Origin: UMGS1696 sp963642885
GTDB taxonomy: Bacteria; Bacillota; Clostridia; Oscillospirales; CAG-272
Assembly: GCA_963642885.1 (NCBI GenBank)
Contig: CAVIJI010000010.1
Location: 1-63,952, forward strand
DNA: 63,952 nucleotides
Reading direction: 5' to 3'
In this document: piece after piece, positions 25,986-35,090 of the stretch
Numbering within the stretch: the first letter of the stretch is position 1
Layout: each line of letters opens with the position of its first letter
Program-made: the position numbers and the translations under genes
Notes under the pieces: model-generated
Seen by the model: the letters and a program-made list of their open reading frames with translations, nothing else
Databases searched by the model: none
What the model was told of the DNA's origin: nothing

Positions 25986-26951
25986 ATGGGATTTTTTGAT
26001 AAGCTTAAAGAAGGACTTAAGAAAACCAAAAGTGCGGTGTTCGGACAGGTAAACGAGGTAATAAAGAATTTCCGTAAGGTAGATGAAAGCCTTCTCGAGG
26101 AACTCGAGGAGATTATGATCTGTGCCGATATGGGTACGAACACCACGGAAAAGGTTATCGAAGAGCTTCGTGACAAAATTAAAACGGATAATATTAAAAA
26201 CGCCGATGATGTTAAAACCGCACTCTGCGATATACTCGTTAATCAGATAGGAGAAGGGGAAGAGCTTAACCTGTCTACGACTCCGTCCGTTATTCTTGTT
26301 ATAGGTGTAAACGGTGTAGGTAAAACCACATCCATCGGAAAGATAGCATACAATCTGAAAAGAGAAGGTAAAAAGGTTGTAGTTGCCGCTGCGGATACAT
26401 TCAGAGCCGCCGCGATAGATCAGCTCGCGGTATGGTGCGACAGAGCGGGAGTGGATCTTATCAAACAGAATGAAGGTGCCGATCCCGCATCGGTTGTTTA
26501 TGATGCCATTGCCGCCGCAAACAAGCAAAAATCGGATGTGTTGATAATCGATACCGCCGGCAGACTTCATAATAAGAGTAATCTTATGAATGAGCTTGCC
26601 AAAATCAACAGAATAATAACGAGAGAATTGCCTGATGCCGCACGCGAAACACTCCTTGTTCTCGATTCCACAACCGGACAGAACGCGGTTATACAGGCGA
26701 AAAAGTTTAAGGAGACAGCCGATATTACGGGACTTATTCTGACTAAATTGGACGGAACCGCAAAGGGCGGCGCAGTATTCTCGATAAAAGACGAAATAGA
26801 TATACCTGTTAAATTTATCGGTGTCGGTGAAAAGATTGACGATATGCAGCCGTTTAACGCGAAAATGTTTGTTGATGCACTGATGCAGGAAGATGAAAAC
26901 AAAGAAAATTCATCCGAAAACAATGAGTCGGAGGAAGAAGATGATGAGTGA
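25986..26951 (+). CDS. ftsY: Signal recognition particle receptor FtsY
   Basis: FtsY receives ribosome-SRP complexes at the membrane. The 321 residues are the bare NG core: a helical N domain (1-95) and a GTPase G domain with P-loop GVNGVGKTT (about 107-115), DTFRAAAIDQL, DTAGR, LTKLDGTAKGG and FIGVGE. The acidic N-terminal A domain of E. coli is absent, as usual in Firmicutes; instead an acidic tail (ENNESEEEDDE) closes the protein. The stop overlaps the rdgB start. Confidence 0.97.
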   Translation: MGFFDKLKEGLKKTKSAVFGQVNEVIKNFRKVDESLLEELEEIMICADMGTNTTEKVIEELRDKIKTDNIKNADDVKTALCDILVNQIGEGEELNLSTTPSVILVIGVNGVGKTTSIGKIAYNLKREGKKVVVAAADTFRAAAIDQLAVWCDRAGVDLIKQNEGADPASVVYDAIAAANKQKSDVLIIDTAGRLHNKSNLMNELAKINRIITRELPDAARETLLVLDSTTGQNAVIQAKKFKETADITGLILTKLDGTAKGGAVFSIKDEIDIPVKFIGVGEKIDDMQPFNAKMFVDALMQEDENKENSSENNESEEEDDE

Positions 26952-27621
26952 AATAGTACTTGCGTCGAATAACAGGAAGAAAATAGCCGAACTGGAAACT
27001 TTACTTGAAAAATACGCGTCTAAAGGCATAACCGTAAAGACACTGCGTGAGATCGGCTATACCGACGAAATAATAGAAGACGGTGAATCATTCGAAGAAA
27101 ACTCGCTTATAAAGGCTTCTGTCCCAGCAAAGCTCGGATATATCGGTATTGCGGATGATTCGGGACTTTGTGTTGATTACCTTGACGGAAGACCGGGCGT
27201 ATATTCCGCTCGATATTCGGGTGAAGGAGCTAATGATGAACGCAACTGTGAAAAGCTGCTCGGTGAGCTTGATGGCGTTCCCGTTGAAAAGCGCGGCGCG
27301 GAATTTGTTTGTACCGCATCGCTTGTGCTGCCGGAAAACTCTCCGTTTATCATACCCGAAGGCTATAGAATATCGAAGAAACTGTCGGAGAAATCCGGTA
27401 TTCCGACAGAACGTGCAATGGTTGTTCGCGGTATCTGCAGGGGAGTTATCCTCACGGAAAAACACGGCAACAGCGGATTCGGATACGACCCCTTGTTTTA
27501 TTTCCCGGAATTCAATGAGACTTTCGCCGAAATATCACAGGAAAAAAAGAATTCCGTGTCTCATCGCGGACGTGCAATGCGTGAATTTACGGAAAAGCTG
27601 ACTAAAATCGTCACCCGATAA
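26944..27621 (+). CDS. rdgB: RdgB/HAM1 family non-canonical purine NTP pyrophosphatase
   Basis: The enzyme clears dITP and XTP from the nucleotide pool. Signatures: EIVLASNNRKKIAEL at the start, ADDSGLCVDYLDGRPGVYSARYSG in the middle, and GFGYDPLFYFPEF with SVSHRGRAM at the end. A stretch of about 25 residues before the GFGYDP motif is longer than in E. coli RdgB. The frame is open further upstream, but GGAGG at 26930-26934 points to ATG 26944 (or 26941). It overlaps the ftsY stop, so translation is probably coupled. Confidence 0.92.
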   Translation: MSEIVLASNNRKKIAELETLLEKYASKGITVKTLREIGYTDEIIEDGESFEENSLIKASVPAKLGYIGIADDSGLCVDYLDGRPGVYSARYSGEGANDERNCEKLLGELDGVPVEKRGAEFVCTASLVLPENSPFIIPEGYRISKKLSEKSGIPTERAMVVRGICRGVILTEKHGNSGFGYDPLFYFPEFNETFAEISQEKKNSVSHRGRAMREFTEKLTKIVTR

Positions 27622-27642
27622 AAAGGAGAATAGTGCTGTAAT

Positions 27643-27942
27643 ATGCTTAACAGTAAACAGAGAGCGAAGCTTAAATCAATAGCATCCTCGGAAAACGCAA
27701 TATTTCAGATAGGCAAGGGCGGAGTAGGAGAGGCTGCAGTAAAATCCATATCGGACGCACTTGAGGCAAGAGAGCTTGTAAAAATAAGTGTGCTTGATAA
27801 TACGGATACCGACCCGCGTGAAGCTGCCGAGGAGATTGCCGACATGACATATTCTGAGGTCGTAACGGTAATCGGAAGAAAAATCATATTGTATAAGGAA
27901 GCGTCAAAACCCGAAAAGAGAAGGATTTCGACCTTAATATGA
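27643..27942 (+). CDS. yhbY: YhbY family RNA-binding protein (CRM domain)
   Basis: This 99-residue protein is a single CRM domain with the hallmark IGKGGVGEAAV and a conserved DALEARELVKISVLDN. YhbY binds the assembling 50S ribosomal subunit. AAAAGGAG lies before the start. The stop overlaps nadD by 4 bp, the conserved yhbY-nadD-yqeK order. Confidence 0.93.
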   Translation: MLNSKQRAKLKSIASSENAIFQIGKGGVGEAAVKSISDALEARELVKISVLDNTDTDPREAAEEIADMTYSEVVTVIGRKIILYKEASKPEKRRISTLI

Positions 27943-28544
27943 AAAAAGAAAGAATCGGGCTTTTCGGCGGCACATTCGCACCGCCGCATAAAGGGCATAT
28001 CCATGCGGTAAAGGCTATGCATGAGTTTCTCTCACCCGACAGAATAATAGTCATGCCGACGTATATTCCGCCTCATAAGCAAAAACTGAGCATTGACACA
28101 CCGGAACAAAGACTGCGTATGTGCAAGGCGGCATTCGGAGGCATACCGCATACCGAGATTTCGGATTATGAAATATCAAAGGGCGGTTTAAGCTATACCG
28201 CCATTACGCTCGAGCATTTGAAAACAAGCGAAAACGAAATATGCTTGCTGTGCGGAAGCGATATGTTTTTATCTCTTGAAAACTGGTATCATTCGGCTGA
28301 AATATTTTCTATGGCCGATGTTGCGGTAGTTCCGAGATTTAACGATGATATGGACAGTCTTTTGAGTAAAAAAACATATTACGAGCGGAAATATTCGTCC
28401 GAAATATCGATTATAGGAACGGATCCTACGGAAATGTCATCTACCGAAATCCGCGACGCCGTGAAAAACGGTTTAAACCTTGACAAATATCTGACAAAAG
28501 AAGTTATAGAGATAATCGAAAAAGAAAAGTTGTATTTGCGGTAA
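27939..28544 (+). CDS. nadD: Nicotinate-nucleotide adenylyltransferase
   Basis: NadD joins ATP and nicotinate mononucleotide to make deamido-NAD. The 201 residues show the nucleotidyltransferase motifs GLFGGTFAPPHKGH near the start and SSTEIRDAV near residue 166. The length is normal. The start overlaps yhbY (ATGA), and the stop TAATG overlaps yqeK by one base, so the three genes are coupled. Confidence 0.95.
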   Translation: MKKERIGLFGGTFAPPHKGHIHAVKAMHEFLSPDRIIVMPTYIPPHKQKLSIDTPEQRLRMCKAAFGGIPHTEISDYEISKGGLSYTAITLEHLKTSENEICLLCGSDMFLSLENWYHSAEIFSMADVAVVPRFNDDMDSLLSKKTYYERKYSSEISIIGTDPTEMSSTEIRDAVKNGLNLDKYLTKEVIEIIEKEKLYLR

Positions 28545-29182
28545 TGAAAGAAATAATACTTGACGATGAAAAAATAAACAGACTCGAGGAGCTTGTAAAG
28601 CCGTATCTTACGGAAAAAAGATATGCGCATACGCTGTCTGTCATGAAAGAAGCCGTAAAACTCGGTAAAATATTGCTGCCCGATGAACCCGAAAAAATAA
28701 ACAAGCTTGCCGCATCGGCATTGCTGCACGACATTACCAAAAAAGCAGATGCGAAAAGACAGTTGCAATACTGCGAGGAATTTGGTATAATTACAGATGA
28801 AAGTGAAATGTTTTCACCTGCGGTGTTTCATGCTATTACCGGAGCCGAGGTTGCGAGAAGAGATTTTTCGGATTTTGTCGATGATGAGATATTGGGCGGT
28901 GTCAGATGGCATACAACGGGCAGGGACGGTATGACAGTATTCGAGGCTGTAATATTTCTTGCCGATTACATTGAGGAAACACGTACTTTCGCTGACTGTA
29001 TTGCCGTCAGAAAGTATTTTTACGACAGAATATACTCGTGTTCCGATAAAACAAAGGTTTTAAGGGATACGATGATATATGCCTTTGACTTAACGATTAA
29101 AGGTATAATAGAGGATGGCGGAGTGATAGACAGTCACACTGTCGCGGCAAGAAATTACTTTATTATTTCCGATAAAAAATGA
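28544..29182 (+). CDS. yqeK: YqeK family HD-domain hydrolase
   Basis: The protein carries the HD signature (YAHTLSVMKEA, then ALLHDITKK, later VFHAITGAEVA and FLADYIEETR) of YqeK, which hydrolyses diadenosine tetraphosphate in Firmicutes. The 212 residues are slightly longer than the usual 190. It is coupled to nadD and followed after 29 bp by an LCP gene, the same order as in Bacillus and Clostridia. Confidence 0.93.
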   Translation: MKEIILDDEKINRLEELVKPYLTEKRYAHTLSVMKEAVKLGKILLPDEPEKINKLAASALLHDITKKADAKRQLQYCEEFGIITDESEMFSPAVFHAITGAEVARRDFSDFVDDEILGGVRWHTTGRDGMTVFEAVIFLADYIEETRTFADCIAVRKYFYDRIYSCSDKTKVLRDTMIYAFDLTIKGIIEDGGVIDSHTVAARNYFIISDKK

Positions 29183-29211
29183 TACCGACCTTAGCGAAAG
29201 GCTGAATATAA

Positions 29212-30537
29212 ATGCAGAACAATAAAAAAAACTTGGACGATATATCCGCGTATTATCCGGACGGAGATTCGGAAAATATGGAGAAGGATGATTTAGAAGA
29301 AGAGTTTTTCAGTAAAAATCAAAAAAAGAAAAAGAAAATCAAAAAGAAAAACGCAAGACTGACAAAGTCGCAGGTTGCGCTGATTGCGGTAATTTTAATA
29401 ATCTACACTGTAATAATATTTACCGCCGCATGGTTGATATTCTATAAACCCACAAAGAGCAATAATGTAACCGAGCTGCCGTTTGAAACGGAGAAAGCCG
29501 AAACGTATGATGAGGATAATCCGCCTTTGAACGGAGGAAATTCCGCCGATAAAACAGAAAATAATACGGTTATAAAAGACGAGTACACCGAAAAGGAAGG
29601 CATATACAATATCTTGGTGGTAGGACATGACGACGAAGCCTCACTTGCCGATGTTACCATGATAGTAAATGTTAACGAGAACAATAAGAGCATAACCGTA
29701 ATGCAGTTCCCGAGAGATACATATGTGACAAGCGAATACGCGCCTTTGACCTGTCGTATAAACAACGCTTTTAATACGTTCTACAGTCAGGCAATCTATA
29801 ACGGGGACAGCGACCCGTATATGACCGCGATTGAAAATTACGAGGCAATGCTTGAAAAGAGCCTGTGCATTAATATCCAATTTTCGGTATTGATGGGCCT
29901 TGACGGATTCCGCGGTATCGTAGATGCGATGGGCGGTGTGGACGTATATGTTCCTGCGGATATGTATTATTCCGATCCCGAGCAGGATTTATATATAAGC
30001 ATTCCCGCGGGATATCAGCATTTGAACGGCAGTGACGCCGAGGGATTCGTACGCTTCCGTTCGGGCTATTTGCAGGCCGATCTGGGAAGAGTAAACGCAC
30101 AAAAAATATTCCTCACGGCTATGTTCAATAAGGTAAAAGAAACGGTGAAATCGGTAAATGTTACTGCTTTGACTAACATAGCGAATGAAATATTCAAATG
30201 CGTTGATACCGATATGAGCATTTCCGATATCGTGTATTTCGCAAAGCTGTTCCTTAATGTGGATTTATCGGGAATTAATATGATGACCATTCCCGGAAAC
30301 ATGGCAGGGCAGTATTACGTAATCAACCGTGCCTCGACTTTGAGCGTTATAAACGAATATTATAATATTTATAATAAGGAAATAAGTGATTCCATATTTG
30401 ATAAAAACTATATATTCTGCGAAACCGGTGCACAATACATTTGTGACGTGTATTTCGATACCTCCGATGCAATATACGACGGAGTGCATAATGCGGAAGA
30501 AATCGATGACGAATCAATTTATATTCCAAGAACATAA
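29212..30537 (+). CDS. LytR-CpsA-Psr (LCP) family cell-wall polymer ligase
   Basis: LCP enzymes attach teichoic acids or polysaccharides to peptidoglycan on the outer face of the membrane. The 441 residues start with a charged cytoplasmic part rich in Asp, Glu and Lys (1-46), one membrane helix (about 50-72), a spacer, and an LCP domain (about 128-350) with conserved VVGHDD, MQFPRDTYV, INNAF and FVRFRSGYLQADLGRVNAQK. Its arginines bind the polyprenyl pyrophosphate in known structures. It sits in the yqeK-LCP-rsfS series. Confidence 0.92.
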   Translation: MQNNKKNLDDISAYYPDGDSENMEKDDLEEEFFSKNQKKKKKIKKKNARLTKSQVALIAVILIIYTVIIFTAAWLIFYKPTKSNNVTELPFETEKAETYDEDNPPLNGGNSADKTENNTVIKDEYTEKEGIYNILVVGHDDEASLADVTMIVNVNENNKSITVMQFPRDTYVTSEYAPLTCRINNAFNTFYSQAIYNGDSDPYMTAIENYEAMLEKSLCINIQFSVLMGLDGFRGIVDAMGGVDVYVPADMYYSDPEQDLYISIPAGYQHLNGSDAEGFVRFRSGYLQADLGRVNAQKIFLTAMFNKVKETVKSVNVTALTNIANEIFKCVDTDMSISDIVYFAKLFLNVDLSGINMMTIPGNMAGQYYVINRASTLSVINEYYNIYNKEISDSIFDKNYIFCETGAQYICDVYFDTSDAIYDGVHNAEEIDDESIYIPRT

Positions 30538-30557
30538 ACGAAAGGATTGGTGAACAT

Positions 30558-30974
30558 ATGGATACCGAAATCACAAAGCTTCCGATAGAAGAAAATTTAA
30601 ACGCGGAAGAATTAAAAGAACCCGAGAAACTCGCGAAGTTTATTGTTTCAATCCTTGACTCCAAAAGAGCAAAAGGAATAAAGCTTCTGCATGTTGAAAA
30701 GCAGACTGTAATAGCGGATTATTTTGTTATCTGTACAGGCAGCTCCAGAACACAGATACGCGCACTTGCGGACGAGGTTGAGTATAAGCTGTCACAATAC
30801 GGAATCGCGCCGAGTCACTGCGAGGGCATGGATTCGGGTGTGTGGGTGCTTCAGGATTTTAATTCCGTTATTGTACACATATTCACTTCCGACGGACGTG
30901 ACTATTACAAGCTTGAAAAGCTTTATCAGGACACAACCGAAAGAGATATCGCGGAACTTATTACCGAGGAGTAA
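30558..30974 (+). CDS. rsfS: Ribosomal silencing factor RsfS
   Basis: RsfS binds ribosomal protein L14 and blocks subunit joining when nutrients are low. Typical pieces are DSKRAKGIKLLHV, VIADYFVICTGSSRTQIRALADEVE, and EGMDSGVWVLQDFNSVIVHIFTSDGRDYYKLEKLY. An N-terminal extension of about 25 residues is longer than usual. GAAAGGA precedes the start. leuS follows after 31 bp, as in related genomes. Confidence 0.96.
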   Translation: MDTEITKLPIEENLNAEELKEPEKLAKFIVSILDSKRAKGIKLLHVEKQTVIADYFVICTGSSRTQIRALADEVEYKLSQYGIAPSHCEGMDSGVWVLQDFNSVIVHIFTSDGRDYYKLEKLYQDTTERDIAELITEE

Positions 30975-31005
30975 ATAATATAACTATATTGTAAGGAAGA
31001 TAATC

Positions 31006-33405
31006 ATGAGATACGATTTTGGCAAAATTGAGAAAAAATGGCAGGATAAGTGGGAAGAAGCGGGAATATTCAAAGCCACTGATGACTATTCCAAACCGAA
31101 ATTCTACGGACTGGTAGAGTTTCCTTATCCGAGCGGTGCGGGAATGCATGTCGGACATATAAAAGCTTATTCCGGACTTGAGGTTATTTCGCGTAAGAGA
31201 AGAATGGAAGGATATAATGTCCTTTTCCCGATTGGATTCGACGCGTTCGGACTTCCGACAGAGAACTATGCCATCAAAACCAACACCCATCCGAGAATTG
31301 TTACGGACAAAAACATCCACAAGTTTACATCCCAGCTTAAGAGAGTAGGCTTTTCGTTCGATTGGTCGAGAGTTATCGATACAACCGAGGAAGACTATTA
31401 CAAGTGGACACAGTGGATATTCCTGAAGATGTTTGATGCGGGACTTGTATTCCGCTCAAAAGCTCTTGTGAACTATTGTCCCCATTGTAAGGTTGTTTTG
31501 TCAAACGAGGACTCTCAGGGCGGCAAATGTGACATATGCCACAGTGATATTATTCAAAAATCCAAGGATGTTTGGTATCTCAGAATCACAGAGTATGCCG
31601 ATAAGCTTCTCGACGGATTAAAGGATGTAGATTATCTCCCCAATATTAAGCTTCAGCAGGAAAACTGGATAGGTCGCTCCGAAGGTGCTTTCGTTAATTT
31701 CTCACTCTCGGGATGCGATGAGAAGCTCAGAATTTACACTACACGTTGCGACACCATGTTCGGTGCTACATTTATGGTAATAGCTCCCGAACATCCCGTA
31801 ATCGAAGCTTGCCGTGATAAAATAAAGAATATAGACGAGCTTGACAATTATAAAAACGAATGTGCTAAGAAAACCGAATTCGAAAGAACACAGCTTACAA
31901 AAGATAAGACAGGTGTCAGAATCGACGGTATTACTGCGATAAATCCCGTGAACGGCAAAGAAATCCCGATTTACATTTCCGATTATGTTATGATGGGCTA
32001 CGGTACGGGTGCAATCATGGCTGTTCCCGCGCATGATGACAGAGACTATGAGTTCGCAAAGAAATTCGGTATAGATATAATCGAGGTAATCAAAGGCGGA
32101 GATATTACCAAGGAAGCATACACAGGCGACGGCCCGATGGTAAACTCCGGATTCCTCAACGGAATCACTACCAAGAAAGAAGCAATTGCGAAGATGCTTG
32201 AATTCCTTGCCGAAAAGGGCATAGGAGAAAAAGGCGTACAGTATAAAATGAAGGACTGGGCTTTCAACCGTCAGAGATACTGGGGCGAGCCTATTCCGAT
32301 TGTACATTGTCCTCATTGCGGTATGGTCGGTGTTCCGTATGATGAACTTCCGCTGAAATTGCCCGATGTCGAAAATTTCGAACCCGGAGAAGGCGGCGAA
32401 AGCCCTCTCGCTAAAATAGATTCGTTTGTAAACTGCAAATGCCCGAAGTGCGGCGGAGACGCAAAGCGCGAAACAGATACGATGCCGCAGTGGGCAGGTT
32501 CATCGTGGTATTTTATCCGCTATTGCGATCCGCACAACGATAAGGGTGTAGCTTCCGAAGAGGCAATGAAATACTGGCTCCCCGTCGACTGGTATAACGG
32601 AGGCATGGAGCATGTTACCCGTCACCTTATTTATTCGAGATTCTGGTACAGCTTCCTTTATGATATAGGTGTTGTTCCCACAAAGGAACCCTATGCTAAG
32701 CGTACCGCACAGGGACTTATTCTCGGACCGGACGGCGAAAAGATGAGTAAGTCGAAGGGCAATGTAATTGACCCGAATGATGTTGTGGACGAGTACGGAG
32801 CGGACGTCCTCAGAGTTTATACACTCTTTATGGGAGATTATACATCATCGGCACCGTGGAACGACAACAGTGTTAAGGGCTGTAAGAGGTTCTTGGACAG
32901 AGTTGCCGGCCTTACGGATATGATATCCTCCGATAAGTCGGATAAGCTTGATATTGCGTTCAACAAAACCATTAAAAAGGTAACATCCGATATCGAAGAA
33001 ATGAAGTTCAATACCGCAATCGCCGCAATGATGTCGCTTCTTAATGATATCTACGATAACGGTTCTCTTACCAAGGATCAGTTGATTGATTTCATATCGA
33101 TTCTTTGTCCGTTTGCACCCCATATTTGCGAAGAAATGTGGGAAAATGTCGGAGGAAGCGGATTCCTTTCGGTACACGCATGGCCGGGATATGATGACGC
33201 AAAGACGAAGGATAACGAAATCGAAATAGCGGTGCAGATATGCGGAAAGCTCAAGGGAACGATTACGGTAACACCGGACACAACGAAAGAGGAAGCAATC
33301 GCACTTGCACTTGCGGATGAGAAAATCAAACAGCTTCTTGAAGGCAAAACGGTTGTGAAGGAAATTTACATTCCCGGTAAAATAGTTAATATCGTAGCGA
33401 AATAA
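31006..33405 (+). CDS. leuS: Leucyl-tRNA synthetase
   Basis: LeuS charges tRNA-Leu. The class I motifs are present: the HIGH counterpart in YPSGAGMHVGHIKAY near residue 39 and KMSKSKGNV near 579. The CP1 editing domain lies between about 220 and 410, with YGTGAIMAVPAHDDRD in its pocket. A zinc-binding CPHC...CDIC cluster is near residue 160, and a second CPKC pair lies in the connective region. The length of 799 is at the short end of the family. The start follows AAGGAAG. Confidence 0.98.
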   Translation: MRYDFGKIEKKWQDKWEEAGIFKATDDYSKPKFYGLVEFPYPSGAGMHVGHIKAYSGLEVISRKRRMEGYNVLFPIGFDAFGLPTENYAIKTNTHPRIVTDKNIHKFTSQLKRVGFSFDWSRVIDTTEEDYYKWTQWIFLKMFDAGLVFRSKALVNYCPHCKVVLSNEDSQGGKCDICHSDIIQKSKDVWYLRITEYADKLLDGLKDVDYLPNIKLQQENWIGRSEGAFVNFSLSGCDEKLRIYTTRCDTMFGATFMVIAPEHPVIEACRDKIKNIDELDNYKNECAKKTEFERTQLTKDKTGVRIDGITAINPVNGKEIPIYISDYVMMGYGTGAIMAVPAHDDRDYEFAKKFGIDIIEVIKGGDITKEAYTGDGPMVNSGFLNGITTKKEAIAKMLEFLAEKGIGEKGVQYKMKDWAFNRQRYWGEPIPIVHCPHCGMVGVPYDELPLKLPDVENFEPGEGGESPLAKIDSFVNCKCPKCGGDAKRETDTMPQWAGSSWYFIRYCDPHNDKGVASEEAMKYWLPVDWYNGGMEHVTRHLIYSRFWYSFLYDIGVVPTKEPYAKRTAQGLILGPDGEKMSKSKGNVIDPNDVVDEYGADVLRVYTLFMGDYTSSAPWNDNSVKGCKRFLDRVAGLTDMISSDKSDKLDIAFNKTIKKVTSDIEEMKFNTAIAAMMSLLNDIYDNGSLTKDQLIDFISILCPFAPHICEEMWENVGGSGFLSVHAWPGYDDAKTKDNEIEIAVQICGKLKGTITVTPDTTKEEAIALALADEKIKQLLEGKTVVKEIYIPGKIVNIVAK

Positions 33406-33443
33406 CTTGTAGATGCCGAAAGTGAAAATATTCGGATTCGGTA

Positions 33444-33472
33444 TTGACAAACAGCTTAAAATACGCTATAAT
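33444..33472 (+). promoter_or_regulatory. Consensus promoter of rpsU
   Basis: TTGACA (33444-33449) and TATAAT (33467-33472) are perfect with a 17-bp spacer, about 64 bases before the rpsU start. Confidence 0.88.
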
Positions 33473-33535
33473 AGCTAAGGGTAAAATATAAATTGTTTAC
33501 CTTTGCTTATTGCGAAGGGAGGGAATAGAGAAAAG

Positions 33536-33712
33536 ATGGCAGAAATCAGAGTTAAAGAGAATGAATCGCTTGACAGTGCTCTTCGTCGTTTTAAGAGACA
33601 GTGCCAGCGTTCAGGCATTCAGGCCGAGCTTCGCAAGAGAGAATGCTATGAGAAGCCCAGCGTAAAGAGAAAGAAGAAGTCGGAAGCTGCAAGAAAGCGC
33701 AAGTATAAGTAA
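33536..33712 (+). CDS. rpsU: 30S ribosomal protein S21
   Basis: The 58-residue basic protein has the S21 pattern: EIRVKENESLDSALRRFKRQCQRSG, then ELRKRECYEKPSVKRKKKSEAARKRK. The frame is open upstream to 33503, but the conserved N-terminus and AGGGAGGG at 33516-33523 mark ATG 33536 as the start. It has its own consensus promoter and terminator, so it is a single-gene unit. Confidence 0.97.
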   Translation: MAEIRVKENESLDSALRRFKRQCQRSGIQAELRKRECYEKPSVKRKKKSEAARKRKYK

Positions 33713-33737
33713 TTCTTTCTTTAAACTATACAATATA

Positions 33738-33769
33738 AAGATCAATCTGAAATACGATTGGTCTTTTTT
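33738..33769 (+). terminator. Terminator after rpsU
   Basis: AAGATCAATC (33738-33747) pairs with GATTGGTCTT (33756-33765) through one G-U pair, followed by T residues. Confidence 0.88.
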
Positions 33770-33792
33770 GTTATTATATACTTAAATTCATA

Positions 33793-33821
33793 TTGACAAA
33801 CATGATAATAGTTGTTATAAT
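33793..33821 (+). promoter_or_regulatory. Consensus promoter of the Gfo/Idh/MocA gene
   Basis: TTGACA (33793-33798) and TATAAT (33816-33821) are 17 bp apart. The -10 region lies inside an imperfect palindrome (GTTGTTATAATAAC), which could be a regulator site. Confidence 0.85.
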
Positions 33822-33871
33822 AACGACAGTAACGTTGTTCGTTAATTTAAATTTATGTAAGGAGTAGAAAA

Positions 33872-34873
33872 ATGGCAAAAATTAAAGCTGCGTTTATCGG
33901 TTGCGGCGGACGTAACGGAGTGCATCTTGACAAATGCATGGATATGGGAGATGTTGAATTTGTAGGCTTCTGCGACGTTGTAGAAGAAAAAGCATATGCG
34001 TATGCTTCACGTACGAAAACCGATCCCGAAGGCAAGATTTTCAGAAACTATAAGGATCTTCTTGAAAACACCAATCCCGAGGTTATTTTTATAGCTGTTC
34101 CTCCGCATCAGCACGGAGAAATCGAACCCGCTGTAATCGAAAAAGGAATTCCGTTCCTTGTTGAAAAGCCTATCGCGCTTGACATAAAGACAGCGGAATC
34201 AATCGGCGAAATGGTTAAGAAAAAGGACCTCATCACCGCTACCGGTTTCCAGGACAGATATCAGAATCTCACTCAGATAATGAAAGACTACATCAAAGAT
34301 AAAGAAGTAGGTCTTGTATCCGGTGCATGGTTCGGCGGAATCCCCGGTGTTGAATGGTGGAGAAGAATGGAAACATCAGGCGGTCAGGTAGTTGAACAGA
34401 ATATTCATATCTTTGACCAGGCTCGTTTCCTGTTCGGCGAACCTCTGTACGTTAACTGTGCGGGTTCGAGAGGCATTGTTAAACCCGATGAATACGGTGT
34501 ACCGGGATACAATGTACATGACTACTCTTCTGCCGTTATTAAATTTAAGAGCGGCGTAGTAGCTAATATATTCACGGGATGCTACGCACGTGCAGGCGGC
34601 GGAATGCAGAGCGGTATGAACATTTACTGTAAGGACGCTACACTCGAATATGCTCTCCGCAGCTGGCTGAAAATCAGAGACGTAAACGGTGAACAGTTCT
34701 ACGAGAGAGGCGAAGAACAGACAGGCATTATGGACAAGATTTTCATTAATGCCGTTCGCACAGGCGACAGATCGAAGATACTGGCGGATTATGACAACGC
34801 TATTAAATCGCTCAGACTTTGCCTCGCATGCAATGAATCTATCGAAACAGGCAAAACAGTATTCCTTGCATAA
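33872..34873 (+). CDS. Gfo/Idh/MocA family sugar oxidoreductase
   Basis: The 333-residue protein opens with an NAD(P)-binding Rossmann fold (AAFIGCGGRNGVHLDKC) and carries the family signature FLVEKPIALDIKTA near residue 95. It has a C-terminal alpha/beta substrate domain with GGQVVEQNIHIFDQARFLFGEP, where the HD-type histidine lies. Members oxidise or reduce sugars, inositols and amino sugars. Its own consensus promoter and TAAGGAG site suggest strong or regulated expression. Glycosidases elsewhere in the window make a role in sugar metabolism plausible, but no substrate can be named. Confidence 0.9.
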   Translation: MAKIKAAFIGCGGRNGVHLDKCMDMGDVEFVGFCDVVEEKAYAYASRTKTDPEGKIFRNYKDLLENTNPEVIFIAVPPHQHGEIEPAVIEKGIPFLVEKPIALDIKTAESIGEMVKKKDLITATGFQDRYQNLTQIMKDYIKDKEVGLVSGAWFGGIPGVEWWRRMETSGGQVVEQNIHIFDQARFLFGEPLYVNCAGSRGIVKPDEYGVPGYNVHDYSSAVIKFKSGVVANIFTGCYARAGGGMQSGMNIYCKDATLEYALRSWLKIRDVNGEQFYERGEEQTGIMDKIFINAVRTGDRSKILADYDNAIKSLRLCLACNESIETGKTVFLA

Positions 34874-34884
34874 AAAATAAAGAA

Positions 34885-34907
34885 AAATGCCGAATACAGC
34901 GGCATTT
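34885..34907 (+). terminator. Hairpin after the Gfo/Idh/MocA gene, weak terminator
   Basis: AAATGCCG (34885-34892) pairs perfectly with CGGCATTT (34900-34907). There is no real T-run beyond the paired TTT. Confidence 0.45.
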
Positions 34908-34936
34908 AATCGATAATCGGTATAAGATTAACAGAG

Positions 34937-34968
34937 AGCCGACCTGCCGTGTAGACGGTAGGTCGGCT
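34937..34968 (+). other. Long stable hairpin without T-run
   Basis: A 14-bp stem from AGCCGACCTGCCGT and ACGGTAGGTCGGCT (one G-U pair) encloses a 4-base loop. The following TAATGTG is not a terminator tail. It lies between the oxidoreductase and coaE. Confidence 0.6.
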
Positions 34969-35090
34969 TAATGTGTTGGGGCATTATTCGTTTGTTCAGT
35001 ATGCAATAAAAGATGTTCCCCGATGTGCGGTATTCAATAATAAAAACATATTGAAAAATATATCGGAATACAGTTTAAAAGGCGATAAAA

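Noticed and set aside
26893..26943. Upstream extension of rdgB
   Set aside because: The extra residues are not conserved and lie in the ftsY coding end. GGAGG at 26930 points to 26944.
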